A stretch of 64,000 bases of DNA, from assembly GCF_927797785.1 (NCBI RefSeq), contig NZ_CAKMLL010000078.1, positions 1-64,000 of the forward strand. Direction: 5' to 3'. Source of the DNA: Candidatus Nitrotoga sp. BS. Lineage in GTDB: Bacteria > Pseudomonadota > Gammaproteobacteria > Burkholderiales > Gallionellaceae. Positions 36,323 to 46,484 of the stretch are shown here, one piece after another. How positions within the stretch are numbered: position 1 is the stretch's first letter; each line of letters opens with the position of its first letter. The notes below the pieces were generated by a model, which was not told where the DNA came from, ran no database searches, and was given only the letters and a program-made list of their open reading frames with translations. The position numbers and the translations under genes were made by a program.

Positions 36323-37337
36323 GGCAGAATCCAAAAAAATATTGTCCAATTATACCGCAAACCTTTCTATACCTAGCCCGCTTACATTGGAGACCGCACC
36401 ACTTTGGTTCAAAGTTCCCGATGAATGTGCGGGGATGCGCCTTGATCAAGTGTTAGCCAAGCTGCTACCAGAGTATTCACGTAGCCGCCTGCAAGACTGG
36501 ATCACGCAGCAACAAGTTAAACTCGACGGTGCAGCAACCACTTCCAAACAAAAGGTGTGGGGTGGCGAAGCAATAAAAGTCATGTTGCAATCGAATCCTG
36601 CCGAGCAACCTTATCAGGCCGAGGATATCGAGCTAAACATCTGCTTCGAAGATGACAGCATTCTCATCATCAACAAGCGGGCAGGGCTGGTAGTGCACCC
36701 CGGCAGCGGGAATTGGAATGGCACACTGCTCAACGCCTTACTCCATCATACGCCTCAACTTTCAGAAATACCGCGTGCCGGTATTGTACATAGGCTGGAT
36801 AAGGATACCAGCGGACTACTGGTCGTTGCAAAAACACTTACCGCACAAACGGCGCTGGTGCGCCAGTTGCAAGCACGCAGCGTTCAGCGCGAATACTATG
36901 CTCTGGTATATGACAAAGTGGTATGCGGCAGCACAATTAATGCGCCCATCGGCCGACATCCTACACTGCGCACCAAAATGGCAATAGTGGAAGACGGCAA
37001 ACCCGCAATCACACATTACACTATTGCGGAACGCTTCCCCGGCTGCACATTGCTTCGCTGCAAACTGGAAACCGGGCGCACCCATCAGATCCGTGTTCAC
37101 CTTGCCTATGTTCGCCATCCTCTGGTTGGAGATTGCGTATACATCAAGGGGGCTCAGAAATGCGCGCCACATTTACGCCACATCTTGGCCGCTTTTCCAC
37201 GTCAGGCATTGCACGCGACTCAACTCGGACTAGAACATCCGATAACGGGTGAATGGTTGGAATGGCACGCCCCAATGCCAAACGATTTAGCACAGCTACT
37301 AAAAAACATCAGGAGCGCATCGAATGAACCTGCTTGA
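36321..37337 (+). CDS. rluD: 23S rRNA pseudouridine synthase RluD
   Basis: About 338 residues from ATG at 36321. An S4 RNA-binding domain (MRLDQVLAKLLPEYSRSRLQ, with DWITQQQVKLDG) is followed by the catalytic domain with IPRAGIVHRLDKDTSGLLVV, where the aspartate is the catalytic residue, and LETGRTHQIRVHLAYVRHPL. It makes pseudouridines in helix 69 of 23S rRNA. The first 35 residues are not conserved in the family, so a later start is possible. The gene overlaps pgeF by 14 bases. Confidence 0.94.
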   Translation: MAESKKILSNYTANLSIPSPLTLETAPLWFKVPDECAGMRLDQVLAKLLPEYSRSRLQDWITQQQVKLDGAATTSKQKVWGGEAIKVMLQSNPAEQPYQAEDIELNICFEDDSILIINKRAGLVVHPGSGNWNGTLLNALLHHTPQLSEIPRAGIVHRLDKDTSGLLVVAKTLTAQTALVRQLQARSVQREYYALVYDKVVCGSTINAPIGRHPTLRTKMAIVEDGKPAITHYTIAERFPGCTLLRCKLETGRTHQIRVHLAYVRHPLVGDCVYIKGAQKCAPHLRHILAAFPRQALHATQLGLEHPITGEWLEWHAPMPNDLAQLLKNIRSASNEPA

Positions 37338-38064
37338 ACATTACATTATCCCTGACTGGCCTGCTCCAAAAAATGTCAGAACACTACAAACCACACGCAA
37401 CGGCGGGATAAGTGTTACTCCCTATGACAGTCTTAATCTCAGCAGTAACGTAGGTGACTCACCTTTAGCCGTGGCGCGCAATCGCATGCTGCTGGCACCA
37501 ATGCTGCCCAGCGAGCCCGTGTGGCTCAAGCAAGTACACGGTGTAGTAGTAGCTAATGCGGCACAGGCAGAATGTTGGCCCGAGGCCGACGCCTCCGTAT
37601 CCACTCACCCAGGTGCGGTGTGTGTAGTAACGACTGCAGATTGCCTGCCAATACTACTATGCAATGATAAAGGCAGTGTAATCAGCGCAGTGCATGCGGG
37701 GTGGCGTGGATTGTGCGACGGTGTAATTGAACACACCGTACGTGCCATGGACGTCGTGCCTCCTGGTACGCTCATGGCCTGGCTTGGACCAGCAATAGGT
37801 GCACAAGCTTTTGAAGTGGGCGATGAAGTGCGTGCAGAATTTATTGGCAAAGACCAGCAAGCCGCTGCTGCCTTCGTGCCTGACAGATCTGGAAAATGGT
37901 TCGCCGATATCTATCAACTTGCAAGTCTACGCCTGAATGCATTGGGTGTTACGCGAGTATACGGAGGTGGCCTGTGCACCTATACAGACGATGCGAATTT
38001 CTTCTCTTATCGGCGCAATAGTGTGACGGGGAGGATGGGAACATTTATCTGGCTAGATAAGTGA
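37324..38064 (+). CDS. pgeF: peptidoglycan editing factor PgeF (YfiH, laccase-domain)
   Basis: A 246-residue protein of the YfiH family. Metal-site residues are visible in KQVHGVVV, VVTTADCLPILLCND and AVHAGWRGLCDGVIEHTVRA. The family acts on peptidoglycan precursors wrongly carrying serine instead of alanine; purine nucleosidase and polyphenol oxidase activities are also reported. It overlaps the end of rluD and so is co-translated with it, the usual arrangement. Confidence 0.93.
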   Translation: MNLLEHYIIPDWPAPKNVRTLQTTRNGGISVTPYDSLNLSSNVGDSPLAVARNRMLLAPMLPSEPVWLKQVHGVVVANAAQAECWPEADASVSTHPGAVCVVTTADCLPILLCNDKGSVISAVHAGWRGLCDGVIEHTVRAMDVVPPGTLMAWLGPAIGAQAFEVGDEVRAEFIGKDQQAAAAFVPDRSGKWFADIYQLASLRLNALGVTRVYGGGLCTYTDDANFFSYRRNSVTGRMGTFIWLDK

Positions 38065-38260
38065 CTTCAATTATTTTTTAAACAGATAGTTAACGTGGGC
38101 GATGTTCATAAATTTCCCTCGCCTTATATCAAGACTTCAGCCGTTAAAGATCATCCCAAGAATTAGATGAGCTTGCCAACTAATTGCTTGGTAATTAAAC
38201 AAGTCAATCGAACGATGCTAATTCACAGCAACTTTTAGACTTGTTCAATTATCCCCTGCC

Positions 38261-40153
38261 TCATCTACGGTGCTCACCAAACAATTCTTTGATGTCCAGG
38301 ATCAATATAATCTCCCCCTCGCTTGACATTGTCACACCTGCCACACCCTTGGGCCGGAAAGTATCCAATGATTTGATCACCACATCATCGTGTCCAGCAA
38401 AGCCATCTGCCGAGAGGATGAAACTGTTTTTTTCGATCTGCATCAGCACACCCACTTCAGGTTTGTCAGTCTGCTCCCAGCCAATCAGACTAGCCAATGA
38501 AAGCACCGGCAAAACCTCACCGCGCACCACCATCGTGGCTTTACCGGCTATCTGTTGCAAATCATTTGGTGGAACCGATAAAATCTCCCGCACCAATGAT
38601 AGTGGCACTGCAAATGATTGATTACAGAGACGTAGCAGCAATACTGGCAGGATCGCCAAGGTGAGTGGCAATGAAATGGTGAACTCACTACCCTTACCCG
38701 GTACAGATGTGATACTAATGGTGCCACTCAATTTCTCAATGTTGGTTTTCACCACATCCATTCCAACCCCACGACCGGAGACACTAGAAATCTCATCTTT
38801 AGTTGAAAACCCTGGGAGCAAAATCAAACTCAAGCTCTGTTCTTCATCCAGACTACTCGCAGATTCCGCACTAATTAATCCCTTGTCTATAGCCTTATTG
38901 CGAATCACCTCGGGGCGCATACCTTTACCATCATCGGTGATTCTTATGATGATGTGATCTCCCTCCTGTTTAGCGCTTAAGTGCACTAAGCTTTTCTCTG
39001 TCTTACCCGCCGCCGCGCGCTGTTCAGAAGTTTCCACTCCGTGATCCACCGCATTGCGAATCAAATGTACCAGTGGATCGTTAAGATCCTCAATCATGGT
39101 TTTATCGATTTCGGTCTCTTCGCCGGACAACACCAACTCAACATCCTTACCAAGTTGACGCGCCAAATCGCGCGCCAAACGAGGATACTTATTGAAAAGA
39201 CGACCGATAGGTTGCATACGCGTCTTCATAACTGCATTTTGCAAATTCACCACCAGCATATCGAGCTGACTAACCGACTCGTCTAATGCGAGCAAAGTGG
39301 CCGAGTCAGATCGCCCTTGCAAAATATCGGTGCGTAGATGAGTCAAGCGATTTTTGGTCAATCCAATTTCGCCGGAAAGATTAAGCACTTGATCCAAACG
39401 GTCAGTATCGACACGAATAGTATTATCCTTGCCCGCTTCATTTTCTCGGCGCCCGGCAGCTGGCGCTTTATTGCCTGGAATATCATTACAACGTCGGCCA
39501 AACGAATTAGATTCTGGCTGTGACGGCTTATTGTCGCCAGCAGGTGGCAATGGCGCCTGTGTTGCAGCTGGCACAGAAGAAGTCGCAGCAGCTGAAGCTG
39601 ATATCGCACCGGATCCAACCTGAACTGGAACGGACGAAGACCCCACCAAGGCCTGATGCAATACATTCCAGTCTAGACTAGCCACTGATGAAGATAGAGG
39701 ATTATCAGCCGCAGATTCAGTCGCAGCCACCTGCGGTGCTACAGCTGAAACCACAACGACTTCTCCATTCAGGGCTGCGTGCAGTGTGGCAATCAAGTGA
39801 GGAGGGGCGGCTTCTGGCTGCCTGTATTGTGCTAATGCATCAAACATCTGCCTGACCTCTCCCGTCGCTGCAAAAATTGCGTCCATTAGAACGGCATCCA
39901 AAACCAACTCACCATTGCGCAAATTGTCAAATAAATTTTCTGTGAGATGACATAGGGTGACCAGCTCCGTCGCATTAAGAAATCCGGCGCCACCCTTAAT
40001 AGTATGGAAGCCACGGAAAATGATATTGAGCAGGGCGCGATCATGCGGCTGCTTTTCCAAATCAATCAACTTACTATCAACATCAGACAACAGCTCAGAT
40101 GCTTCCGTCAAAAAATCCTGCATTAACTCTTCCATACCCGCAAAATCGTTCAT
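38261..40153 (-). CDS. cheA: chemotaxis histidine kinase CheA
   Basis: A 630-residue protein with start MNDFAGMEELMQDFLTEASE. The Hpt domain carries the phosphorylated histidine at about residue 50 (GFHTIKGGAGFLNATELVTL). A Pro/Ala/Ser-rich linker of about 100 residues stands where a P2 domain might be; then the dimerisation helices (DNTIRVDTDRLDQVLNLSGE), the HATPase (HLIRNAVDHGVETSEQRAAA, DDGKGM, GRGVGMDVVKTNIEKLSG) and a C-terminal CheW-like domain. It phosphorylates CheY and CheV. The gene follows cheZ after one base. Confidence 0.95.
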   Translation of the reverse strand: MNDFAGMEELMQDFLTEASELLSDVDSKLIDLEKQPHDRALLNIIFRGFHTIKGGAGFLNATELVTLCHLTENLFDNLRNGELVLDAVLMDAIFAATGEVRQMFDALAQYRQPEAAPPHLIATLHAALNGEVVVVSAVAPQVAATESAADNPLSSSVASLDWNVLHQALVGSSSVPVQVGSGAISASAAATSSVPAATQAPLPPAGDNKPSQPESNSFGRRCNDIPGNKAPAAGRRENEAGKDNTIRVDTDRLDQVLNLSGEIGLTKNRLTHLRTDILQGRSDSATLLALDESVSQLDMLVVNLQNAVMKTRMQPIGRLFNKYPRLARDLARQLGKDVELVLSGEETEIDKTMIEDLNDPLVHLIRNAVDHGVETSEQRAAAGKTEKSLVHLSAKQEGDHIIIRITDDGKGMRPEVIRNKAIDKGLISAESASSLDEEQSLSLILLPGFSTKDEISSVSGRGVGMDVVKTNIEKLSGTISITSVPGKGSEFTISLPLTLAILPVLLLRLCNQSFAVPLSLVREILSVPPNDLQQIAGKATMVVRGEVLPVLSLASLIGWEQTDKPEVGVLMQIEKNSFILSADGFAGHDDVVIKSLDTFRPKGVAGVTMSSEGEIILILDIKELFGEHRR

Positions 40154-40154
40154 T

Positions 40155-40925
40155 TTAGAACCCCATACTTTCAAGCAAGTCGTCAACTTGATTTTGATTG
40201 GTCACCACGTCGGTGCGACCTTCCGAATTTATCACCGGACCATTCAGTAGCCCGGCATGCTTATCCGTGTTAGAAGATGGAAGACTCTCAACCAGCAACT
40301 CCACAAGCTGTTTTTCCATTTGTTGCGTCACATCCACAATTTTTTTGATTACCTGCCCAGTTAAATCCTGAAAATCTTGTGCCATCATGATTTCTGTCAG
40401 GTAGGAATTGGTAGCCTTCGCTTGATTGGGAACCTCAAGCAAAAATGCGCGGGTTTGCGTGGCCAATTTTTTGAACTGCTCAGTATCTAGTTTATTATCA
40501 AAAAGCATCTGCCATTCCTGCGCCAACTGTTGGGAATCGACTTCCATCTTTGCCACTATGGGTTGTGCGGCCTCAGTGGCATTCAGCACCCGTTCAGCAG
40601 CATTTTGAGTCATGGTAACGACATAACTCAGGCGGTCACGAGTATCAGGAATGAAAGCTGAGACTTTGTCAAGATCCTTGCCATAACCTAGTTCATGGAG
40701 GGTGTCATGAAACTTACGCGTCATTTGCCCAAGCTTGTTTATCACTTCGCCCGATGAGTTACTCTCATCCTCACTTTGTGACAACACCCCATTACCTGAA
40801 GGCGTTGTAGTATCGTCAACCTCTCCCTCACGGTCATCGCTCGCCGAGACAATGCTATCAAATAATGCTTCCAAATCATCTTCATCTTGTCCTGCAACTG
40901 CTTTCTTAGTCATGGCATCACTCAC
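40155..40925 (-). CDS. cheZ: chemotaxis phosphatase CheZ
   Basis: A 256-residue helical protein. The CheZ active-site region is present in [20 protein letters not shown], with the glutamine and aspartate of D-x-x-x-Q-x used in dephosphorylation of CheY-P. The C-terminal tail [14 protein letters not shown] is the CheY-binding peptide. A low-complexity acidic N-terminus ([16 protein letters not shown]) precedes it. It ends CheY signalling. It lies between cheY (ATGA overlap) and cheA. Confidence 0.94.
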   Translation of the reverse strand: MSDAMTKKAVAGQDEDDLEALFDSIVSASDDREGEVDDTTTPSGNGVLSQSEDESNSSGEVINKLGQMTRKFHDTLHELGYGKDLDKVSAFIPDTRDRLSYVVTMTQNAAERVLNATEAAQPIVAKMEVDSQQLAQEWQMLFDNKLDTEQFKKLATQTRAFLLEVPNQAKATNSYLTEIMMAQDFQDLTGQVIKKIVDVTQQMEKQLVELLVESLPSSNTDKHAGLLNGPVINSEGRTDVVTNQNQVDDLLESMGF

Positions 40926-41311
40926 TTTTGCATGGTCAGGAAAATTTTCTTCATTTTTTCGTCTAGCGTGGCAGCAGTAAACGGCTTCACAACATAACCG
41001 CTGGCACCTGCTTGTGCCGCCTCAATAATGTTTTCGCGCTTGGCCTCAGCGGTCACCATCAATACTGGCAAGTGTTTCAGTGTTGCATCAGCACGGATGG
41101 CTCTAAGCAAATCAATGCCGGTCATATTAGGCATATTCCAATCCGACACCACAAAATCAAAACGATCACCGCGTAGTTTTTTTAACGCATCAACACCATC
41201 TTCCGCTTCCTGCACATTGACGAAACCAAGCTCCTTGAGCAAGTTACGGACAATACGCCGCATTGTGGAAAAATCGTCTACCACCAAAAATTTCATGTTT
41301 GCATCTACCAC
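40922..41311 (-). CDS. cheY: chemotaxis response regulator CheY
   Basis: A 129-residue single receiver domain. Acidic pocket residues lie in [20 protein letters not shown], the phosphorylated aspartate in [20 protein letters not shown], and the conserved Thr/Lys in [20 protein letters not shown] and [15 protein letters not shown]. CheY-P binds the flagellar motor. The GTG at 41311 is taken as the start because GGGAGG stands 6 bases before it; the ATG at 41296 is the alternative. It is coupled to cheZ. Confidence 0.95.
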   Translation of the reverse strand: MVDANMKFLVVDDFSTMRRIVRNLLKELGFVNVQEAEDGVDALKKLRGDRFDFVVSDWNMPNMTGIDLLRAIRADATLKHLPVLMVTAEAKRENIIEAAQAGASGYVVKPFTAATLDEKMKKIFLTMQK

Positions 41312-41450
41312 GATATACCTCCCGTTTCTTTTAGTTCTAAGGGAAACTGTGGACAGGGGGGAAATGTAAAACTGTTCACTGTGTTACGACGTTCTATTAT
41401 TTTCATTTATGTCTTACCCCGATAGCCATTTTCAGATGCATTCAGATGCA

Positions 41451-42428
41451 TTAAGCCAGCAAAGGCCGCAATGTATTGCTCAATATCGGCGCATCAAATT
41501 TGGGCACGTAATAATCCACTCCAACCCGCTTCCCCATAGCGCGGTTAGCTTCGGACGACAACGACGAATGCATAACCACCGGAATTCCATCAAAACGCTT
41601 ATCCGCCTTGATATGCTGAGTCAGCACGTAGCCATCCATTACCGGCATTTCCGCATCTACGAGCACCACTTGAATCTGATCATGCAGATTGAGACCACTG
41701 TTCTGAGCAGTATCGGCCAGTCCCTTCAAGCGCTCCCATCCTTCCAGCCCGTTGTTAGCCTGCAAATTTTTGACGCCCATCTTATCCAGCACTTCGGATA
41801 TTTTCTTACGCGCTACTGCCGAGTCATCCACGAAAAAGATACATAATTCATGGCCATTTTCGACCTTATCCACGCCGCCCACCACATCCTCACCAAATGC
41901 AGTGGCAAGAACCTGTTCGACATCCAGTATAGAAACGAGCTTGCCATCCGGCAGCTCAGTGATCGCGGTAATCATATCCTTGTTACCTGAAAACAGGTCG
42001 TCTGCAGGGCGTACCTTATCCCAGTCAACTCGAATAATACGATCCACGTCATGCACTAGAAAACCGAGAATATGTCGACTATATTCGGCCACCATCATGG
42101 TGCCTTGCGCGTTAGACATTGCTCTATCAAGCCCCATAAATTTAGCCAAGGTCAGCACGGGAAGAATATGCCCACGTAGTGACACAATACCGTCCACACC
42201 AACCGGCATGTTGGGCGTCTTGGTAATCTCCATCGCTCGGCACACTTCCTTGACCTTGAATACATTGATGCCAAAGGTTTCTGGTGTTCCCAGGGAGAAC
42301 AACAGTATCTCCATCTTATTAGAACCAGCCAAATTAGTTCTAGCATCCACCGTATCGAACAGGCCACCAGTACTCTGGGGCGAAGACGTGCTGTCTGCTA
42401 CTTGTGATTGATAATCGGCAATCGACAT
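41451..42428 (-). CDS. cheV: CheV coupling protein (CheW plus receiver), second copy
   Basis: A 325-residue fusion. The CheW domain (MEILLFSLGTPETFGINVFK, LRGHILPVLTLAKFMGLDRA) is followed by a receiver with CIFFVDDSAVARKKISEVLD, the phosphorylation-site VVLVDAEMPVMDGYVLTQHI and VDYYVPKF. CheV couples receptors to CheA and tunes sensitivity by its own phosphorylation. It lies two bases downstream of another CheV gene, with about 50% identical sequence. Confidence 0.92.
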   Translation of the reverse strand: MSIADYQSQVADSTSSPQSTGGLFDTVDARTNLAGSNKMEILLFSLGTPETFGINVFKVKEVCRAMEITKTPNMPVGVDGIVSLRGHILPVLTLAKFMGLDRAMSNAQGTMMVAEYSRHILGFLVHDVDRIIRVDWDKVRPADDLFSGNKDMITAITELPDGKLVSILDVEQVLATAFGEDVVGGVDKVENGHELCIFFVDDSAVARKKISEVLDKMGVKNLQANNGLEGWERLKGLADTAQNSGLNLHDQIQVVLVDAEMPVMDGYVLTQHIKADKRFDGIPVVMHSSLSSEANRAMGKRVGVDYYVPKFDAPILSNTLRPLLA

Positions 42429-42430
42429 AA

Positions 42431-43387
42431 TCAGTCCTTTCCGTTTCTGGTCAGCAGGCGAGCGAGCGTCTGCGAAAGCTTCTGTGGTTCAAATTTTGGC
42501 ACGTACTCATCTACCCCGACCGCTTTGCCGAGTTGCTGATTGGAATCGCTAGAGAGCGACGAATGCATCAACACCGGGATATTGGAAAAGCGCCTGTCTT
42601 CCTTGATCATGCGCGTCAGCATGTAGCCGTCCATTTCCGGCATTTCTACGTCGGTGAGGATGACTTGCACCATATCGCTCACGGGTATTCCCTCCGCTTC
42701 GGCGTAACCCGCAATCTTTTGCAATTCTTCCCATGCCTTGCGGCCATTGATAGCAGAAATATGATTCACCTCCATTGCATCTAGTGCACCAATAATCTGC
42801 TTACGCGCCACTGCGGAATCATCGGCAAAAAATACCGTGCGACCAGACATCCCTAAGGGCTTGACAGCCTTCAATGCAAGGTCATCATTAAAATGTCCAG
42901 TTTCAGCCAACACTTTTTCCACATCCATCATCATCACCAATCGCCCATCGGCCAGCTCTGTGACGGCAGTCACCAAACCGCCCATTTGGGCATTAAGCAT
43001 TTCTGGAGGCACCCTCATAGAGGCCCAATCAAGACGCAGAATGGTATCCACTGCCTCGACCAAGAAACCCTGAGTGTGGCCATTGTATTCAGTGACCACC
43101 ATAATTCCTGGCTTATTGTCAGTCTGCACTCCGGTGTATTTCGCCAGATCAATCACTGGCACCAGCACTCCTCGTAGACTTACCATACCTTCTACTGAAC
43201 TAGGCATTTCAGGCGCATGAGTAATGGCCGGCACACGCATCACCTCACGCACCTTGAATACATTGATACCGAAGGTTTCGCAGCGGCCGGTACGATTATC
43301 CAAGCCAAGCGTAAACATCAGAATCTCCAACTTGTTGGTACCTGCCAGCTTGGTGCGCCCATCTATATTTCTAAGCAATTCAGACAT
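42431..43387 (-). CDS. cheV: CheV coupling protein (CheW plus receiver), first copy
   Basis: A 318-residue CheW-receiver fusion. The CheW region includes FTLGLDNRTGRCETFGINVF and MVSLRGVLVPVIDLAKYTGV; the receiver has TVFFADDSAVARKQIIGALD and VILTDVEMPEMDGYMLTRMI. It starts 129 bases after the MCP gene and is followed closely by its paralogue. Two CheV proteins probably serve different receptor sets. Confidence 0.92.
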   Translation of the reverse strand: MSELLRNIDGRTKLAGTNKLEILMFTLGLDNRTGRCETFGINVFKVREVMRVPAITHAPEMPSSVEGMVSLRGVLVPVIDLAKYTGVQTDNKPGIMVVTEYNGHTQGFLVEAVDTILRLDWASMRVPPEMLNAQMGGLVTAVTELADGRLVMMMDVEKVLAETGHFNDDLALKAVKPLGMSGRTVFFADDSAVARKQIIGALDAMEVNHISAINGRKAWEELQKIAGYAEAEGIPVSDMVQVILTDVEMPEMDGYMLTRMIKEDRRFSNIPVLMHSSLSSDSNQQLGKAVGVDEYVPKFEPQKLSQTLARLLTRNGKD

Positions 43388-43516
43388 GACTAACCTCGTT
43401 ACTTTAAGCCTCTCTCCCTGACATTTGTCACCCCAGTTTCGCTCTCTTTCAAAACGAAGGAGGTGAACAAACTGTAAGATGTAGCGCAGGAGCGCGCGGC
43501 ATTATTGTTTCAGTAA

Positions 43517-45502
43517 TTACACCTTAAAGTGGGCCACAGCGGCCTCCATTTCTCCAGCCAGCTTCTCCAACCGTCCTATGTCCCGCCCAACAAGTTCGAT
43601 CGCCGAGTAGTTCTCTTCAGCCATTTGCGCAATGCTTTCGACATGACGAGCAATTTCATGGCTGCCCTTGCTTTGCTCATCGACCGACGCTGCAATACTA
43701 TTCACTCCACTGCTGACGTTGGTTACCGAAGTTCCCGCCTCGGTCAGCATGGTGGATACAGTACCGATCTGTTGTTGAGTAGATTTCAACGACTGCAAAC
43801 CATGCTCAATGGCTTTTTCCACATTGCCGGATTGCACGTCCAGCGTGCTGGTTACCTTGTCGATTTCACGGGCCGATTGCGCAGATTTTTCAGCCAATTT
43901 GCGAACTTCGTCTGCCACCACTGCGAAACCCCGCCCTTGTTCACCGGCACGCGCCGCTTCAATCGCAGCATTCAGCGCCAACAAATTGGTTTGATCAGCA
44001 ATATCCTTAACCTGCTGAGTCATACTGGCGATTGTGCGAGCGCTTTGCACGAAATCACCCACCGATGCCGCAATCTGATTCACCGCCTTTTCAATGCTGG
44101 CAATTTCGTGAATCATCACTTCAGTACTTTGATTACCTTGCTTGGTTTGCTGCAAACTTTGTTCGGAAAGCTTATACACATCTGTAGCAGTCGCCGCCAC
44201 TTCTGAAATACTCACCGTCATCTGTTCCACCGCAGCAGCGGTGGAAGCCGCTGCTTCATTCTGCGACTGCGAGCTTCTTGTAACTTGCTGAGAGGCTGTA
44301 GCAAGCTGAGTCGTACTCAGACGAACCTGCTTCGAGCTTTCTATAACGTTATTAATAATTCCCTGCATACTGCCAATTAGCAGATTGAAGGAATGACCAG
44401 TCGCAGCAATTTCATTGTTGCCTTCCACCACGATGCGGTGCGTGAGATTATTGTCGCTCTGGATAAGGGCAATGGTTTTTTGCAAGGAAGACAATTCACC
44501 CACAATACTTTTGACGATAAACATTCCCGCCCCCACGGTCACCAGGATAGACAGCAATCCGAAAATTGCACTGCCCATGAAAGACGTGCGGGCTCTCGCT
44601 GCAGCGGCATCAGAAGACTTTCTTATACGCTCGGCAAGCAGATTCTCAACATCTTTCATGTCATTAATCATGGCGGTAATACTGCCGAACCACTTCACCG
44701 GCCCAACACCAAAATCACCCACAGCTACTTTTTCTATCACTACCTTACGCATGGCGTCCACTTCATTCACAGCTGCACCAGCCATTTTATTTTTGTAAAG
44801 TGCGCGAGCCTCATCTGACGCGTAATTAACAAAAGTTTCCAGATATGTCTTCTCAGCAGAGATTTGACTAATAAAAGACTGATACTGCGCTGGTTCAATT
44901 TTGTTGGCAGTAAATACCGGCACCATTAACGCGCGCTCTTGCCCGGAACGTTCCTTAGCGTAAAGAAAAGCAAGGTACGCCGTCATTTGTTTGGCAACTT
45001 GCATGTCAGTAGTCTGTTCCGAGATCACTGGCATTATTTCAAGCATAGCTGCAATGGTCTTGGTGTAATAACCGGCAGCTTCTGCCGCAGGGATTCTGAA
45101 CTGCGAAGCTGCGTCACGGTTATCTTTAAGACCATCCAGCTTACCTATTGCGGCATCCATTGCAGTTCGGAGGGACATGGGTATATCGGCCGCACTCATA
45201 TGTGAATAACTGCTCTTGAGCACCCCTATTTTTTGATCCGTATCAGCGCGATATCCTGGCAGCTCGTTGGAAAATTTCTCGCCCTTGGACTGTACAAAAC
45301 CAGCCGTGGCACCGCGTTCAATTTGCAGATTATGTGTAGCGTCACCTATAGCAACAGCAACGTTCATCAATACATCGGTTTGCGTCAGACTTCTCCACTG
45401 CACATAGCTTTGTTGAGCATTAATGGCCGCGAAAATAATCAGCCCGATAAGCGGCAGAGCCAGTAACAGTATCAATTTTTTTGATATAGAAATATTTTTC
45501 AT
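43517..45502 (-). CDS. methyl-accepting chemotaxis protein with NIT sensor domain
   Basis: About 661 residues from ATG at 45502 ([20 protein letters not shown]); the ATG at 45514 is possible but poorly placed. The first span is followed by a periplasmic nitrate/nitrite-type helical domain ([60 protein letters not shown]). The second span ([20 protein letters not shown]), a HAMP domain and the signalling hairpin ([20 protein letters not shown]) follow. NIT domains in MCPs sense nitrate, nitrite or related anions. It heads the cheV-cheV-cheY-cheZ-cheA cluster on the same strand. Confidence 0.92.
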   Translation of the reverse strand: MKNISISKKLILLLALPLIGLIIFAAINAQQSYVQWRSLTQTDVLMNVAVAIGDATHNLQIERGATAGFVQSKGEKFSNELPGYRADTDQKIGVLKSSYSHMSAADIPMSLRTAMDAAIGKLDGLKDNRDAASQFRIPAAEAAGYYTKTIAAMLEIMPVISEQTTDMQVAKQMTAYLAFLYAKERSGQERALMVPVFTANKIEPAQYQSFISQISAEKTYLETFVNYASDEARALYKNKMAGAAVNEVDAMRKVVIEKVAVGDFGVGPVKWFGSITAMINDMKDVENLLAERIRKSSDAAAARARTSFMGSAIFGLLSILVTVGAGMFIVKSIVGELSSLQKTIALIQSDNNLTHRIVVEGNNEIAATGHSFNLLIGSMQGIINNVIESSKQVRLSTTQLATASQQVTRSSQSQNEAAASTAAAVEQMTVSISEVAATATDVYKLSEQSLQQTKQGNQSTEVMIHEIASIEKAVNQIAASVGDFVQSARTIASMTQQVKDIADQTNLLALNAAIEAARAGEQGRGFAVVADEVRKLAEKSAQSAREIDKVTSTLDVQSGNVEKAIEHGLQSLKSTQQQIGTVSTMLTEAGTSVTNVSSGVNSIAASVDEQSKGSHEIARHVESIAQMAEENYSAIELVGRDIGRLEKLAGEMEAAVAHFKV

Positions 45503-45514
45503 GATTTGCCACAT

Positions 45515-46398
45515 GCCTTATATAAATGAAACTGTTTATTACACAGCAACAATTTAATTCGAATTATTTTTTACTTCGCCCTGAATTGTTTAATTGTCTA
45601 TGCTGCGCTATGATTAAATTCATTAGTTCCACAAGTAGAACTTGGAATCTAAATTTTTAGTTTTAAAAAATACCACCCCACCATTTTTACCACCTTCACT
45701 CCACATATTTCAGGTTGCCACATGAAGTATCATTTTGCGTTGTACCGCGTAAAAATATTCTTCTTACAGCCACTTATAACGGCGTCACGATTGTAAACTT
45801 TAGGGCGCATTTGAAAACTCACAAAAACTCCAACTCGCATCTCACCGCAGCCTGCGGTATAACGTTACCGCCCATTTAGCATAGATTTCGCCGTGGCAAT
45901 GAAGGGGGCGACTACCCAAATAGCAAGTATTTAATCTTCCAAAATAGATCATTTAACTTACGTGAATCTGCAAACCTTGGTCTGCTCGAATTGTTCAATA
46001 AAACCGAAGGTCTTAAGCATGATCGCGCATAGGGATATTGTGGAAATAAGGGGACAGCATATGCCGACTAAAAGAATTTGATCCTCAGAAAAAGGCCTGA
46101 AACTCATGCCTTCTTTCTTCTACTATCGCACCCGTAAACCCGATGGTGAGCTCGATGAGTTAAAACGCAGAAAAAACCGGGCTAATATAGATCAGAGCCA
46201 GAGCCAGGCTCATTTTTACGGCAATCAAACTATTGGAGGATAAAACGAAAGCGCGCTATAGCGGATTTGGAAAAAACAGCCTGGAGTTTACGGCCTTAAT
46301 ACTAGTGAATAGCTATCTGCTTGCTGGCAAACGTAATGGTACAGATATCTGCCAGAATGGACACCAAGATACTTGTTAGCACTGCCTTTAGCAACCAT
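45515..46398. other. intergenic region without recognised genes
   Basis: Nearly 900 bases between the MCP gene and the next terminator contain no frame with a ribosome-binding site and protein-like composition. A short frame near 46108 (MPSFFYYRTRKPDGELDEL) has no start signal. Small hairpins occur (for example accgcagcctgcggt near 45848). The upstream regulatory sequence of the MCP operon must lie at its left end. Confidence 0.4.
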
Positions 46399-46440
46399 AC
46401 TGTGTAATAAACGTTAAGGACTGTGTAATAAACGTTAAGG
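46399..46440. repeat. perfect 21-base tandem duplication
   Basis: Two exact head-to-tail copies of actgtgtaataaacgttaag plus g occupy 46399-46419 and 46420-46440. The second merges into the terminator hairpin. A recent duplication is likely, as no base differs. Confidence 0.85.
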
Positions 46441-46463
46441 CCAGCTTCAAGCTGGCCTTAACG
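46433..46463. terminator. 15-bp bidirectional terminator hairpin
   Basis: Arms cgttaaggccagctt and aagctggccttaacg are perfectly complementary around a single base, which in RNA would leave a loop of 3-5 bases. It lies 22 bases past the stop of the minus-strand gene at 46485. The T-tract is weak in both directions. Confidence 0.7.
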
Positions 46464-46484
46464 AGTATTAATAATAATGAAATA

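Noticed and set aside
45800-45960. Possible riboswitch upstream of the MCP or exported-protein gene.
   Set aside because: Some hairpins are present, but no conserved c-di-GMP or other riboswitch core could be matched by eye, and orientation relative to the genes is unclear.
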